From an uncultured Erysipelotrichaceae bacterium (GTDB taxonomy: Bacteria > Bacillota_I > Bacilli_A > RFN20 > CAG-826): 39,012 nt of DNA. The stretch's first letter is position 1. Each line of letters opens with the position of its first letter. The stretch spans positions 1 to 39,012 of the forward strand of contig CACZZG010000008.1 in assembly GCA_902785645.1 (NCBI GenBank), in the 5' to 3' direction. Made by a program: the position numbers and the translations under genes. The notes under the pieces were generated by a model. The model ran no database searches, was not told the DNA's origin, and saw only the letters and a list, made by a program, of their open reading frames with translations. This document shows positions 25,399-34,477 of the stretch, in pieces.

Positions 25399-25986
25399 GT
25401 GAAAAAAGACGGCAAATTCTTCCAAATATTAATTCTATTCCTCACCTTTTTGAAAATTGGTGCTTTTACTTTTGGTGGCGGATACGCAATGATTCCCATC
25501 ATTCAAAAAGAAGTTGTCGAGAAGCGTAGATGGGCCACAAACGCGGATATATTAGAAATTTTAGCGATTAGTGAATCCACTCCTGGGCCAATCTCAGTAA
25601 ACGCAGCTACATATATTGGTTTCAGAGTTGCGGGATTCTGGGGAAGCCTTTTTGCAACTTTAGGATTAGCTTTACCATCATTTGTCATTATTTTCGTTAT
25701 CTCATTTTTCTATAAAACGTTTATGACTTGGAGAATAGTTCAGGCCGCATTTAAAGGGTTAAGCATTGGAGTTATTATCCTACTTTGTATGGCAGTCATT
25801 AAACTTAAAAAGTCTATTCCAAATTCTTTTCTCTCAGTCATTTTATTTGTTATAACTTTTGTGGGTATGATGCTCATAAATTTATTTAGTTGGAAGATTC
25901 CTTCCGTTACTTTAATATTCATTGGATTTGGCTTATTAGTCGGTATTGTTACTACCGCTATTACTAGAAAGGAGAAGAAAAAATGA
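25399..25986 (+). CDS. chrA: Half-size ChrA family transporter, first subunit
   Basis: 195 residues with one ChrA domain: TFGGGYAMIPIIQKEVVEKRRW near the N-terminus and ESTPGPISVNAATYIGF about 30 residues later, then four to five hydrophobic segments. Short-chain ChrA proteins occur as paired genes and together resemble the two-domain chromate exporter. In gut anaerobes the true substrate may not be chromate. Start is GTG with no ribosome site, so probably leaderless. The stop overlaps the second gene by 4 nt. Confidence 0.88.
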   Translation: MKKDGKFFQILILFLTFLKIGAFTFGGGYAMIPIIQKEVVEKRRWATNADILEILAISESTPGPISVNAATYIGFRVAGFWGSLFATLGLALPSFVIIFVISFFYKTFMTWRIVQAAFKGLSIGVIILLCMAVIKLKKSIPNSFLSVILFVITFVGMMLINLFSWKIPSVTLIFIGFGLLVGIVTTAITRKEKKK

Positions 25987-26558
25987 TTTATTTTGAATTG
26001 TTTTATACCTTCTTTCTAATTGGTTTATTCACCTTTGGTGGTGGCTACGCCATGATTCCAATGATTGAAGATCAAATTGTCGGAAAAGGATGGATGACAG
26101 ATGCTCAACTTACCGATTTTATCGCTATTAGTGAAACTACGCCCGGCCCATTTGCTATTAATATATCAACCTTTGTGGGTTCACAAACCGGCGGTATATT
26201 CGGTGCTATTTGTTCAACAATAGGTGTCATTTTGCCTTCCTTCATCATCATTCTTTTAGTGGCTATTATCTTGTCGAAATTCTTAAAGAATAGATTTGTT
26301 AAAGGTGCATTAAATGGAGTAAAGCCGGTTATTGTTGCTTTAATCGCAGTTACCGCAGTGACATTCTTTATTAAAACGATATTATTCTCTGGAAATGCGA
26401 TTAGATCTGTGCCAATGTATTTTGACCGCGCCGCATTTACATTGTTATTTGTCTTAGCAAGTTTTGCTATTATTTATAAAATAAATAAAAAGAAGAGTGT
26501 TAATCCGATTTCACTCCTCTTGTTAAGTGCCTTTTTTGGAATAGTATTATTCTATTAG
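25983..26558 (+). CDS. chrA: Half-size ChrA family transporter, second subunit
   Basis: 191 residues, again one ChrA domain (TFGGGYAMIPMIEDQIVGKGW and SETTPGPFAINISTFVG) with several membrane segments. It is a diverged copy of the preceding gene and overlaps it by 4 nt, with GGAGAAG just upstream of its ATG. The pair probably forms a heterodimer with opposite membrane orientation, as proposed for short-chain ChrA pairs. It ends tail-to-tail with the DUF1292 gene, the two stops sharing bases at 26555-26558. Confidence 0.88.
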   Translation: MIYFELFYTFFLIGLFTFGGGYAMIPMIEDQIVGKGWMTDAQLTDFIAISETTPGPFAINISTFVGSQTGGIFGAICSTIGVILPSFIIILLVAIILSKFLKNRFVKGALNGVKPVIVALIAVTAVTFFIKTILFSGNAIRSVPMYFDRAAFTLLFVLASFAIIYKINKKKSVNPISLLLLSAFFGIVLFY

Positions 26559-26827
26559 GCTTCTTCTTTTATTTCTTGAATTTTTGGATCTTCTTGATAA
26601 GCGTTGAAAACTTCTTCAACTTCTGCGTATTCATCAGGATCTTCGATTTCTTCTAATTCACCACTGTCTTTGTAGCGCATAGCAAAGACTTCATCAGGGT
26701 TTTCTTCACTATAGAAGAAGACATATGAAGTTTTTCTTTCTTCGTTATCATAGGTAAATAGAACAGTCATTAAATGTTCATTACCTTCTTCATCAACAAT
26801 TGTAATTGTTTCGTTTTCCTTAACCAT
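26555..26827 (-). CDS. DUF1292 (YrzB-like) protein
   Basis: 90 acidic residues, beginning MVKENETITIVDEEGNEHLMTVLFTYD with a short beta-rich core and a Glu/Asp-rich tail, the DUF1292 pattern. Molecular role unknown. The order alaS-ruvX-DUF1292 is conserved in Bacilli, suggesting a housekeeping role. GAGAGAAG lies 3 nt before the ATG; the ruvX stop overlaps its start. The last base pairs overlap the chrA stop. Confidence 0.88.
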   Translation of the reverse strand: MVKENETITIVDEEGNEHLMTVLFTYDNEERKTSYVFFYSEENPDEVFAMRYKDSGELEEIEDPDEYAEVEEVFNAYQEDPKIQEIKEEA

Positions 26828-27255
26828 TATCTTCTCTCCTTCATTCTTACGTATGTATCTAATATAATGCAGGCCGCAATACGATCGACACTATTTTTTC
26901 TTTGCGCATGATTCATTCCTCTTTCGCTTATGGAATTATTCGCACTAACAGAAGTTAATCTTTCATCAACAGTGTTGATAATCAAGCCTGGTTTTTCTTT
27001 CAACAAATCTTCTTTAAATCTTAGAACATTGTTGGCCATTTCTGACATATTTCCACTTAAGTGGAGTGGAAGGCCAATCGCGATTTCATTGATGCCCATT
27101 TTCTCTAATAATTCTAAGACATGTTTTCTCGCGACAATATATTGATTTCTATCAAATCTAAATGTCTCAATGCCGTGAACAAATCCAAATGAATCGCTAT
27201 AAGCGATACCAAGTGTAGTTGTGCCAAGATCTAATCCCAAAACTTTATCTAACAT
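26827..27255 (-). CDS. ruvX: Holliday junction resolvase-like RuvX/YqgF
   Basis: 142 residues with an RNase H-like fold: LGLDLGTTTLGIAYSD (first Asp), IAIGLPLHLSGN, and DERLTSVSAN (the later acidic site). YqgF proteins act in 16S rRNA 5'-end processing in E. coli and have been described as junction resolvases in other bacteria. Its ATG overlaps the alaS stop in TAATG. Confidence 0.94.
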   Translation of the reverse strand: MLDKVLGLDLGTTTLGIAYSDSFGFVHGIETFRFDRNQYIVARKHVLELLEKMGINEIAIGLPLHLSGNMSEMANNVLRFKEDLLKEKPGLIINTVDERLTSVSANNSISERGMNHAQRKNSVDRIAACIILDTYVRMKERR

Positions 27256-29861
27256 TATTTGATTAAGCCTTTCACTAAATCATTGATTTCACTGACTTTG
27301 GAGGCATCTTTACCAGAACCACTAGCCATATCTGGTCTACCGCCACCATTGCCACCTAATTTGTTAGCAACTGCTCTAATAATCGTTCCAGCCAATAAAC
27401 CTTTTTCAATAGCCTTTTTGCTAGATAAAACGACGATTGGTAAGTTGCCATTTTCTTCACCAATTAAGACGATAAGATAATTTTCTTTTGCGGTTTTTAA
27501 ATTATCAGCAAGTGATAATAAATTATCTCTCTTATTACCTTTTAGGTAAGAAACTAATAAATTCACACCATTAATCTCTTCAAAGCTATCTTTCAAAGAT
27601 TGTGAAGATAAATAAGATAATTTATCGTTTAAAGACACATTGAGTTTTCTCATGTCTTCTTTTTCTTTTAATAAAGAAGTAATGCGGGCTGGTACATCTG
27701 AATATGAACCGATGGATAATAAATCTCTAGATCTCACTAATAAAGCTTCTCTCTTTTTAATGAGTTCATATGCTCCAAAAGAGGTTCTGGCTTGAATTCT
27801 ACGAATGCCTGCCGCGACACTTTCTTCATATTCTATGACAAAGATGCCAATATCAGAGGTATTGCTGACATGTGTTCCACCACAAAATTCTTTACTGACA
27901 TCGCCAAAGCACACTACTCTAACAACATCGCCATATTTATCATCAAATAAGGCTTTTGCGCCAATCTTTTTAGCTTCTTCAATTGGGAGAACTTTGGTTT
28001 CTGATGGGATGCCTTCAGCAATCCATTCATTAACCTTCTTTTCCACTTCAGCTAATTCTTCAGCACTAACCTTTTGGTAATGATTAAAGTCAAAGTGTGA
28101 ATATTCATCATTAACATAAGAACCGTGTTGAGAGATGTGGTCACCAAGAACATCAGTTAAAGCTTTTTGTAATAAGTGAACAGAAGAGTGATTTCTCATA
28201 ATTCTCATTCTTCTTAATTCATCGACCTTAACAGTGACTTTGTCTCCTTGTTTCACTTCACCATATAAAACTTCAACATGATGTAAATGTTGTTTATTTG
28301 GAGCTTTAATAACGTTTGTAACTTTTAAAGCAAGTTCATCATTTTCAATAGTGCCAGTATCAGCAACTTGACCACCGCTTTCAGCGTAGAATGTGGTCTT
28401 ATCTAAAATAATGTCACCTTCATCAGAGATGGAATCAACTTTTACTCCATCTTTAAATAAAGCAACTACTGTGGCTTCAATTGGTTTGACACCATAGGTA
28501 AATTCGCTTTTAATTGTGCAATCAATCAAATCTTTTGATTGCTTATTCATACTTTGCAAATCACCGCGTGCTTTTCTAGCTCTTTCTTTTTGTTCTTCCA
28601 TAAGCTTTTCAAAGCCTTTTAAATCGACTTTAACGTGATTCTCATCGCAGATTTCCATTGTGAGTTCTTTTGGGAAACCAAAGGTATCGTAAAGTAAAAA
28701 CATATCCTTTGCAGCGAGTTCATCTTTTCCTTTGATTGATTTAAGTAAGAGGTTTTCACCGTTTTCTAACGTTTTAAGGAACTTTTCTTCTTCCGCCTTA
28801 ATCATCTTTGCAATGATTTCTTTCTTGCCTTGGAGATATGGATAATAAGCTTTCATGATTTCCGCAACTATATCAACAAGTTGATATAAGAATGGATGAA
28901 CGATGCCTAAAACACGTCCATAACGCTCAGCTCTTCTAAGAAGTCTGCGTAAAACATAGCCTCTTCCTTCATTGGAGAACATTTCACCATCCGCTAAAGC
29001 GAATGTAATAGCTCTAATATGATCAGCGATAACACGGAAAGCTAAAGTATTATCTTCATATTTTTTGCCAGAATATTCTTGAACCTTTTCAATGATTGGC
29101 CAGAATAAATCGGTTTCAAAGTTTGTTTCTGTTCCTTGAATAATACAAGCTAATCTTTCTAAGCCGGCACCGGTATCGATGTTTTTGCTTGGTAATTCCT
29201 TATAATCCTCTCTTTTTACACCGGAAACTGAGTTAAATTGAGAGAAGACAATATTCCATATTTCGATGTATCTATCGTTTTCGATATCATCGACTAATAA
29301 TTTAATACCTAATTTATCAGGATCGTATTTTTCACCTCTATCAAAGAAGATTTCGGTATCTGGACCACATGGACCTTCACCGATTTCCCAGAAGTTATCT
29401 TCTTTAGGAACTAAATGAGATTCTTCAATTCCCGCATCCATCCAACATTTTTTAGTATCTAAATCATGTGGGTGATATGTGATATATAGCTTTTCCTTAG
29501 GAAAAGCAAACCACTTCTCTGATGTCAATAATTCGACAGCCCAAGGGATGACTTCTTTTCTGAAATAATCACCGATTGAGAAGTTGCCCAACATTTCAAA
29601 GAATGTGTGATGTCTTGCGGTGTGTCCAACATTTTCAATGTCGTTTGTACGAATTGATTTTTGAGCATTTGTAATTCTTCTGCTTGGTGGAATTTCGCTG
29701 CCATCAAAATATTTCTTTAATGCGGCAACGCCAGCGTTAATCCATAGTAAAGTTGGATCGTTCTTAGGAATTAAAGAACTACCTGGTTCAACGTGGTGGC
29801 CTTTACTTTTAAAGAAGTCTAACCACATTTGTCTAATTTCACTTGATGTCATTTTTTTCAT
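27255..29861 (-). CDS. alaS: Alanyl-tRNA synthetase
   Basis: Charges tRNA-Ala and edits mischarged Ser or Gly. 868 residues, full length: class II core at the N-terminus (EIRQMWLDFFKSKGH, then RITNAQKSIRTNDIENVG), editing-domain zinc site with HSSVH and CGGTH, and the C-terminal Gly-rich block GGNGGGRPDMASGSG. ATG preceded by GGAGG at 8 nt. Expression is controlled by the T-box leader immediately upstream, sensing uncharged tRNA-Ala. ruvX and DUF1292 are overlapping or adjacent downstream genes and should share that control. Confidence 0.98.
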   Translation of the reverse strand: MKKMTSSEIRQMWLDFFKSKGHHVEPGSSLIPKNDPTLLWINAGVAALKKYFDGSEIPPSRRITNAQKSIRTNDIENVGHTARHHTFFEMLGNFSIGDYFRKEVIPWAVELLTSEKWFAFPKEKLYITYHPHDLDTKKCWMDAGIEESHLVPKEDNFWEIGEGPCGPDTEIFFDRGEKYDPDKLGIKLLVDDIENDRYIEIWNIVFSQFNSVSGVKREDYKELPSKNIDTGAGLERLACIIQGTETNFETDLFWPIIEKVQEYSGKKYEDNTLAFRVIADHIRAITFALADGEMFSNEGRGYVLRRLLRRAERYGRVLGIVHPFLYQLVDIVAEIMKAYYPYLQGKKEIIAKMIKAEEEKFLKTLENGENLLLKSIKGKDELAAKDMFLLYDTFGFPKELTMEICDENHVKVDLKGFEKLMEEQKERARKARGDLQSMNKQSKDLIDCTIKSEFTYGVKPIEATVVALFKDGVKVDSISDEGDIILDKTTFYAESGGQVADTGTIENDELALKVTNVIKAPNKQHLHHVEVLYGEVKQGDKVTVKVDELRRMRIMRNHSSVHLLQKALTDVLGDHISQHGSYVNDEYSHFDFNHYQKVSAEELAEVEKKVNEWIAEGIPSETKVLPIEEAKKIGAKALFDDKYGDVVRVVCFGDVSKEFCGGTHVSNTSDIGIFVIEYEESVAAGIRRIQARTSFGAYELIKKREALLVRSRDLLSIGSYSDVPARITSLLKEKEDMRKLNVSLNDKLSYLSSQSLKDSFEEINGVNLLVSYLKGNKRDNLLSLADNLKTAKENYLIVLIGEENGNLPIVVLSSKKAIEKGLLAGTIIRAVANKLGGNGGGRPDMASGSGKDASKVSEINDLVKGLIK

Positions 29862-29886
29862 AAAAATTCCTCCAAATATAAGAAAA

Positions 29887-30085
29887 CGTTCCTTTTAAGG
29901 AACGATAATATACCGCGGTACCATCCTTATTCATTCGCTATTACGAATGCACTTATTTAAACTTTTTCGCAGTTAACGGCGATGATTGGTCGCTTTCTTC
30001 AGAAGTGGCCCACTTATTTATCACTTATGTCCTTTTCACCGCTAGACACTCGCTATTAAGTCTTCAATAAGCTTCTCTTCTTGCT
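29887..30085 (-). promoter_or_regulatory. T-box leader of alaS (tRNA-Ala sensing)
   Basis: On the minus strand the conserved T-box AGGATGGTACCGCGG is at about 29913-29927 and is followed by a terminator stem CGTTCCT / AGGAACG and TTTTC (29883-29904). The UGGU in the T-box can pair with the ACCA end of tRNA-Ala. A stem I can be drawn from GAAG near 30080 pairing with CUUC near 30002, with CUUAUU / AAUAAG above it. The internal loop then presents GCC, an Ala codon, at 30007-30009 followed by a purine, a good specifier candidate. The terminator should be overridden when uncharged tRNA-Ala binds. The stem I fold was drawn by eye. Confidence 0.92.
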
Positions 30086-30151
30086 CAACGTCAATAAAAT
30101 ATCATATATTTTACTAAAAAACTATGTTTAATTAGCAAAAATAACATTTTG

Positions 30152-31282
30152 CTAGCAATTGATTTTTCCTTTATAGAAAGTCTTATCAATTAAACCCCCG
30201 CCCAAACATATATCTCCATCATACAATACAGCCGCTTGTCCTGGAGTAACAGCTTTATATGGCTCATCATAGATGAGTTCAATAGTATTTTCATCAAGAT
30301 AATGGATAGTAACACCTTTATCTTCTTGTCTGTATCTAAATTTAGCGAATATATGTTGTCCTTCTTTAGGTTTATTGGTAATAAAGTTTAATTGATCAAC
30401 TGTACACTTATCGCTAAATAAGTAATCGTTTTCTTCTCCGCTAGCAACATAAAGAATATTCTTTTGGATATCTTTTTTAGCAATGAACCAGCCTTTAGCA
30501 ACTTCTCCATGAATACCGCCTATGCCTAGTCCTTTTCTTTGGCCAATTGTGTAATACATAGCGCCTTCGTGCGTGCCGATAACTCTACCAGTTTCAATAT
30601 CTACGATATTGCCTTTTTGAGCAGGTATATAATTCTTTAAAAATTCACGGAAATTTCTTTCGCCAATAAAACATACGCCGGTGCTATCTTTCTTATCCAT
30701 GACTGATGAAAGATTTAGCTCGTGGGCAATTTTTCTAACTTCAGTTTTATCAATATCTCCTAGAGGGAATAAACATGAAGAAACTTGCTCTTGATTTATT
30801 TGTGACAAAAAATAAGTTTGGTCTTTATTCTTATCAAAAGATTTACATAAATAAGTTTTTCCATTTTTATCGATTCGTTTTGCATAATGGCCCATAGCAA
30901 TCATGTCAAAGCCATTTTTCTTAGCAAAATTTAAAAATGCATCAAATTTAATATATTTGTTACAGAAAATATCAGGGTTTGGAGTTCTTCCAGCTTTATA
31001 TTCGCGAATTAAATAAGAAAATACATCGTCCCAATATTCTTTAACAAAATCGATTCTCAATAACGGTATGCCAAGCATTTTAGCGACTGCGACGGCATCA
31101 TCATAATCTTTTTCTTGTGGACATTGATTATTATTAATTGTTGGGTTACCTAAATAATCGTTGTTTGCTAAAGCGTCCCAGTTACGCATAAAACAGGCTG
31201 AAACATCATAACCTTGTTTAATTAATAAATGTGCCGCGACAGCTGAATCAACACCGCCAGATAAGCCAATCAAAACTTTCAT
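30152..31282 (-). CDS. mnmA: tRNA-specific 2-thiouridylase MnmA
   Basis: Makes 2-thiouridine at wobble U34 of tRNA Lys, Glu and Gln. 376 residues: PP-loop GLSGGVDSAVAA, catalytic cysteine in NPDIFCNKYIKF and second catalytic cysteine in STGVCFIGERNF, then the C-terminal beta-barrel. Start ATG with AAGGAG about 11 nt upstream, inside the end of dtd, whose stop it overlaps. Last gene of the rarA-dtd-mnmA operon. Confidence 0.97.
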   Translation of the reverse strand: MKVLIGLSGGVDSAVAAHLLIKQGYDVSACFMRNWDALANNDYLGNPTINNNQCPQEKDYDDAVAVAKMLGIPLLRIDFVKEYWDDVFSYLIREYKAGRTPNPDIFCNKYIKFDAFLNFAKKNGFDMIAMGHYAKRIDKNGKTYLCKSFDKNKDQTYFLSQINQEQVSSCLFPLGDIDKTEVRKIAHELNLSSVMDKKDSTGVCFIGERNFREFLKNYIPAQKGNIVDIETGRVIGTHEGAMYYTIGQRKGLGIGGIHGEVAKGWFIAKKDIQKNILYVASGEENDYLFSDKCTVDQLNFITNKPKEGQHIFAKFRYRQEDKGVTIHYLDENTIELIYDEPYKAVTPGQAAVLYDGDICLGGGLIDKTFYKGKINC

Positions 31283-31734
31283 TATTGGAACAACTCCTTG
31301 CTATCTAAAAGTAGGGTAAATGGTCCATCGTTGACTGAAGTGACTTTCATATCTGCTCCAAAAACACCTGTAGATACTTTTTGATGCTTCAATTCAAGTT
31401 GTTGATTGAAATAATCGTATAAAGGTTCAGCTTCTCCAGGTCTTAATGCATCAACAAATGATGGTCTTCTTCCTTTTGCGGCATTTGCATATAAAGTAAA
31501 TTGACTGACGGACAAAATGGATCCGTTAACATCTTGTAATGAAATGTTGATTTGTCCATGTTCATCAGGGAAGACTCTTAAAGACAATATTTTATCAACC
31601 ATTTTATCAACGGTTTCTTTGTTGTCTCCATCAGTAAAACCCACTAAAAGTAAATAACCACGAGAAATCTCACCAACAATACGATTGTTGATCGACACAT
31701 TTGCGCTTAAGACTGTAGTTAAAACAACACGCAT
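31282..31734 (-). CDS. dtd: D-aminoacyl-tRNA deacylase
   Basis: Removes D-amino acids wrongly attached to tRNA. 150 residues, the usual size, with the active-site motif SVSQFTLYA and the cross-subunit Gly-Pro motif NDGPFT. It lies 1 nt after the rarA stop and overlaps the mnmA start, so is tightly coupled in a small tRNA quality and modification operon. Confidence 0.95.
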   Translation of the reverse strand: MRVVLTTVLSANVSINNRIVGEISRGYLLLVGFTDGDNKETVDKMVDKILSLRVFPDEHGQINISLQDVNGSILSVSQFTLYANAAKGRRPSFVDALRPGEAEPLYDYFNQQLELKHQKVSTGVFGADMKVTSVNDGPFTLLLDSKELFQ

Positions 31735-31735
31735 A

Positions 31736-32971
31736 TTATTTCTTCACCTTGTCCCAATATTCTTTTAGAGTTTGTTCAAATTTATTGTCTTGATAAATAT
31801 AATATTTCGCATCTTTTATATCATCAGGTAAATATTGTTGCTTTACCCAATGATGTGAATAGTTATGAGGATATTTATAATTTTGTCCTTTTACCTTTGC
31901 ATCCTCGCCATCAAAGTGTGTGTTTTGTAATGAACGAGGAACATTAATCCCCTTCCCTTGATGGACATCAGAAATTGCTGTATCAATAGCCAAAACTGCC
32001 GAATTACTCTTAGGAGCAGTCGCGATTAAAATAATTGCGTTTGTTAATGGGAGTCTTGCTTCTGGCATGCCAAGTTGTAAAGCAGAATCGACGCATGCTT
32101 TAACAATAGGAATGATGTTTGGATAAGCCATTCCCACATCTTCTGAAGCTGAGCAAAGCAATCTTCTACATGCTGCGATTAAGTCGCCGGCCTCTAGCAT
32201 TTTAGCCAAATAAAAGACCGCTGCATTGGGATCAGAGCCCCTTAAAGATTTCATTAAAGCGGATAAATTATCAAAGTGTTTATCTTCGCTTCTATCATAG
32301 GAAATATTGGCTTTATCAATAAGCGAATTCACCATTTTTAGCGTGATTTTGCTGCTTTTTGTGAGGGAATTGCTAAGAAATTCGAGATTATTGAGGGCTT
32401 TTCTCATATCGCCATTTGCGGAAAGTGCAAGCAAAGATAAGGCCTCTTTTTCAAACGTCACATTAATTTCTTTGGCGGCTCTAAGCAAACCTTTTTGAAT
32501 TTCGTCTTTTGTGATTGCTTTAAATTCAAAAACAGTACAACGAGATAACAACGCTGGGTAGATATAGAAATATGGATTCTCGGTTGTGGAAGCAATTAAA
32601 GTTATGTCACCATTTTCCACAAACTCGAGCAATGATTGTTGTTGTTTTTTGTTAAGATATTGGATCTCATCTAGATATAATAAGATACCATTTGTATTAA
32701 ATAGACCATTGATGTCAGCGATGACTTTTTTAATATCTTCTGTTCCGGCAGTTGTTCCATTCAATTTATAAAGGCTCATGTTAGCTTTTTTCGCTATTAT
32801 GTTCGCCATTGTGGTTTTGCCGGTTCCTGGAGGACCATAAAAAATCATGTTGGAAATATGACCTGAGTCAATAAATTTTCTAAAAGAAGAATCTTTATTC
32901 AATAAGTGAGTTTGCCCCACCATATCTTCAATTCTTTCTGGTCTTATTAAATCTGCTAATGGTTTTTTCAT
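31736..32971 (-). CDS. rarA: Replication-associated recombination protein RarA (MgsA)
   Basis: AAA+ ATPase acting at stalled replication forks. 411 residues: MKKPLADLIRPERIEDMVGQTHLL start, Walker A GPPGTGKTTMAN, Walker B LYLDEIQYL, sensor STTENP, and the C-terminal tetramerisation domain. TTGATT, 17 nt, TATTAT ends 6 nt before the ATG and there is no Shine-Dalgarno: the clearest leaderless candidate in the window. Confidence 0.96.
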   Translation of the reverse strand: MKKPLADLIRPERIEDMVGQTHLLNKDSSFRKFIDSGHISNMIFYGPPGTGKTTMANIIAKKANMSLYKLNGTTAGTEDIKKVIADINGLFNTNGILLYLDEIQYLNKKQQQSLLEFVENGDITLIASTTENPYFYIYPALLSRCTVFEFKAITKDEIQKGLLRAAKEINVTFEKEALSLLALSANGDMRKALNNLEFLSNSLTKSSKITLKMVNSLIDKANISYDRSEDKHFDNLSALMKSLRGSDPNAAVFYLAKMLEAGDLIAACRRLLCSASEDVGMAYPNIIPIVKACVDSALQLGMPEARLPLTNAIILIATAPKSNSAVLAIDTAISDVHQGKGINVPRSLQNTHFDGEDAKVKGQNYKYPHNYSHHWVKQQYLPDDIKDAKYYIYQDNKFEQTLKEYWDKVKK

Positions 32972-32977
32972 GCGTAT

Positions 32978-33006
32978 ATAATACTTTTCTTTTCTTGTAT
33001 AATCAA
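32978..33006 (-). promoter_or_regulatory. Promoter of rarA-dtd-mnmA, leaderless
   Basis: Minus strand TTGATT (33001-33006), 17 nt, TATTAT (32978-32983); ATG 6 nt later. Transcription should begin on or next to the A of the start codon. Confidence 0.7.
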
Positions 33007-33035
33007 GAAATACACTCTATTAAAGGTAAATAAAA

Positions 33036-33059
33036 ATCCAGTTCATTAAAGAACCGGAT
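33036..33059 (-). terminator. Terminator after the nucleoside phosphorylase gene
   Basis: Minus-strand stem ATCCGGTTC / GAACTGGAT with one G-U pair and loop TTTAAT, followed by TTTTATTT. Confidence 0.82.
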
Positions 33060-33082
33060 ATTTTTATTAATTAATAAATTAA

Positions 33083-34393
33083 TTATTTCTCGATGATTTC
33101 CTTGATAACAGGACGCGCTTCAACTTTCTCTTTAACAATTACGTAAGCGTGTTTAATGTCTTCAATGATTGGAAGATATTCTGATTCAGGTTTGTTGGTG
33201 TGAATTGTGCACAACGTTTCGCCTTTTTTGACATAATCTCCAATCTTCTTGTTGAGCATAATACCAGCGGACATGTCAATGACGTCTTCGAGTGTTTCTC
33301 TACCACCACCGAGCTTCATACTGCTAACGCCAATTTCAAGAGCTTCTAATTCTTTGACATAACCATCTTGTTCTGCTTTGACATCAACAATGTGTTTGGC
33401 GAGTTCAAATTTCTCTGGATGTAGGATATATGATAAATCTCCGCCTTGTGCTTCGATCATCAAACAGAATTTCTCAAAGGCCTTACCATTTTTGATACAT
33501 TCAACAAGAGCTTTTCTACCTTCTTCTTTGGTTTTGAATACTTTGGCTTGTTGAAGCATAATTGAACCTGCTGTGTAGCATAATTCCATTAAATCTTCTG
33601 GTCCTTCGCCATGTAAAGCGGCGATTGCTTCTTTGACTTCAAGAGCATTACCAACAGCTTTACCTAAAGGTTCACTCATATCAGAAAGAACGGCTCTGGT
33701 ATCTCTACCTAATCTATTTCCGATTTCGACCATGATGTTAGCGAGTTCTCTTGCGTCATCCATGTTTTTCATGAATGCACCTTCACCTACGGTGACATCT
33801 AATAAAATGGTATCAGCACCACTAGCTAATTTCTTTGACATAACGCTAGCGGCAATTAAAGGAATGGATTCAACTGTTCCAGTAACATCTCTCAATGCGT
33901 ACATTTTCTTATCGGCAGGAACTAGTGATGCGGTTTGTCCAACAATTGCGCAACCAATTCTATTAACTTGATCGACAAATCTTTGACCTTCGATGGCGAT
34001 TGTGACACCAGGAATGGACTCTAACTTATCTAATGTGCCACCAGTATGACCTAAACCACGACCGCTCAATTTTGCTAATGTCGCACCACAAGCAGCGACC
34101 ATTGGGCCTAAAACTAAACTAGTTTTATCACCAACACCACCTGTTGAGTGTTTATCGACTTTAACACCTTTAAGCATTGATAAATCTAAGACTTCACCAG
34201 AATGTTCCATGGCATCAGTCAATGTACTGACTTCTCTTTTACTCATTCCACGGAAAACAATGGCCATTTGCATAGCGCTACTTTGATAATCAGGAATTTC
34301 TCCTTTTGTGTAGCCATTTACCCAGAAGCGAATTTCTTCATCGCTTAATTCATGACCATCACGTTTTTTGATAATCAAATCTACCATTCTCAT
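33083..34393 (-). CDS. pdp: Pyrimidine-nucleoside phosphorylase
   Basis: Cleaves uridine, deoxyuridine or thymidine with phosphate to base and (deoxy)ribose-1-phosphate. 436 residues from the ATG at 34391-34393, chosen because MRMVDLIIKKRDG is the standard family start and GAGG lies 9 nt upstream. Signature SGRGLGHTGGTLDKLE and the phosphate loop KHSTGGVGDKTSL are present, with the C-terminal lipoyl-like half-barrel. The broad Firmicute enzyme is more likely than a strict thymidine phosphorylase. It complements Cdd in pyrimidine salvage. Confidence 0.95.
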   Translation of the reverse strand: MRMVDLIIKKRDGHELSDEEIRFWVNGYTKGEIPDYQSSAMQMAIVFRGMSKREVSTLTDAMEHSGEVLDLSMLKGVKVDKHSTGGVGDKTSLVLGPMVAACGATLAKLSGRGLGHTGGTLDKLESIPGVTIAIEGQRFVDQVNRIGCAIVGQTASLVPADKKMYALRDVTGTVESIPLIAASVMSKKLASGADTILLDVTVGEGAFMKNMDDARELANIMVEIGNRLGRDTRAVLSDMSEPLGKAVGNALEVKEAIAALHGEGPEDLMELCYTAGSIMLQQAKVFKTKEEGRKALVECIKNGKAFEKFCLMIEAQGGDLSYILHPEKFELAKHIVDVKAEQDGYVKELEALEIGVSSMKLGGGRETLEDVIDMSAGIMLNKKIGDYVKKGETLCTIHTNKPESEYLPIIEDIKHAYVIVKEKVEARPVIKEIIEK

Positions 34394-34463
34394 ATATAAA
34401 TACCTCGCTATAATCATAACATATTAGAAGATAAACTTTGCATATATTTTCTATAAGAAAAGT

Positions 34464-34469
34464 CATAAT
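34464..34469 (+). promoter_or_regulatory. Possible -10 box of the RsmF-like gene, leaderless
   Basis: CATAAT ends 8 nt before the ATG at 34478; no Shine-Dalgarno between. The -35 is unclear, so this is weaker than the rarA and fmt cases. Confidence 0.4.
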
Positions 34470-34477
34470 ATATTTGT

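Noticed and set aside
33633-33971. 112-codon plus-strand frame within the pyrimidine phosphorylase gene
   Set aside because: Shadow frame; the coding strand has complete family motifs and this one has none.
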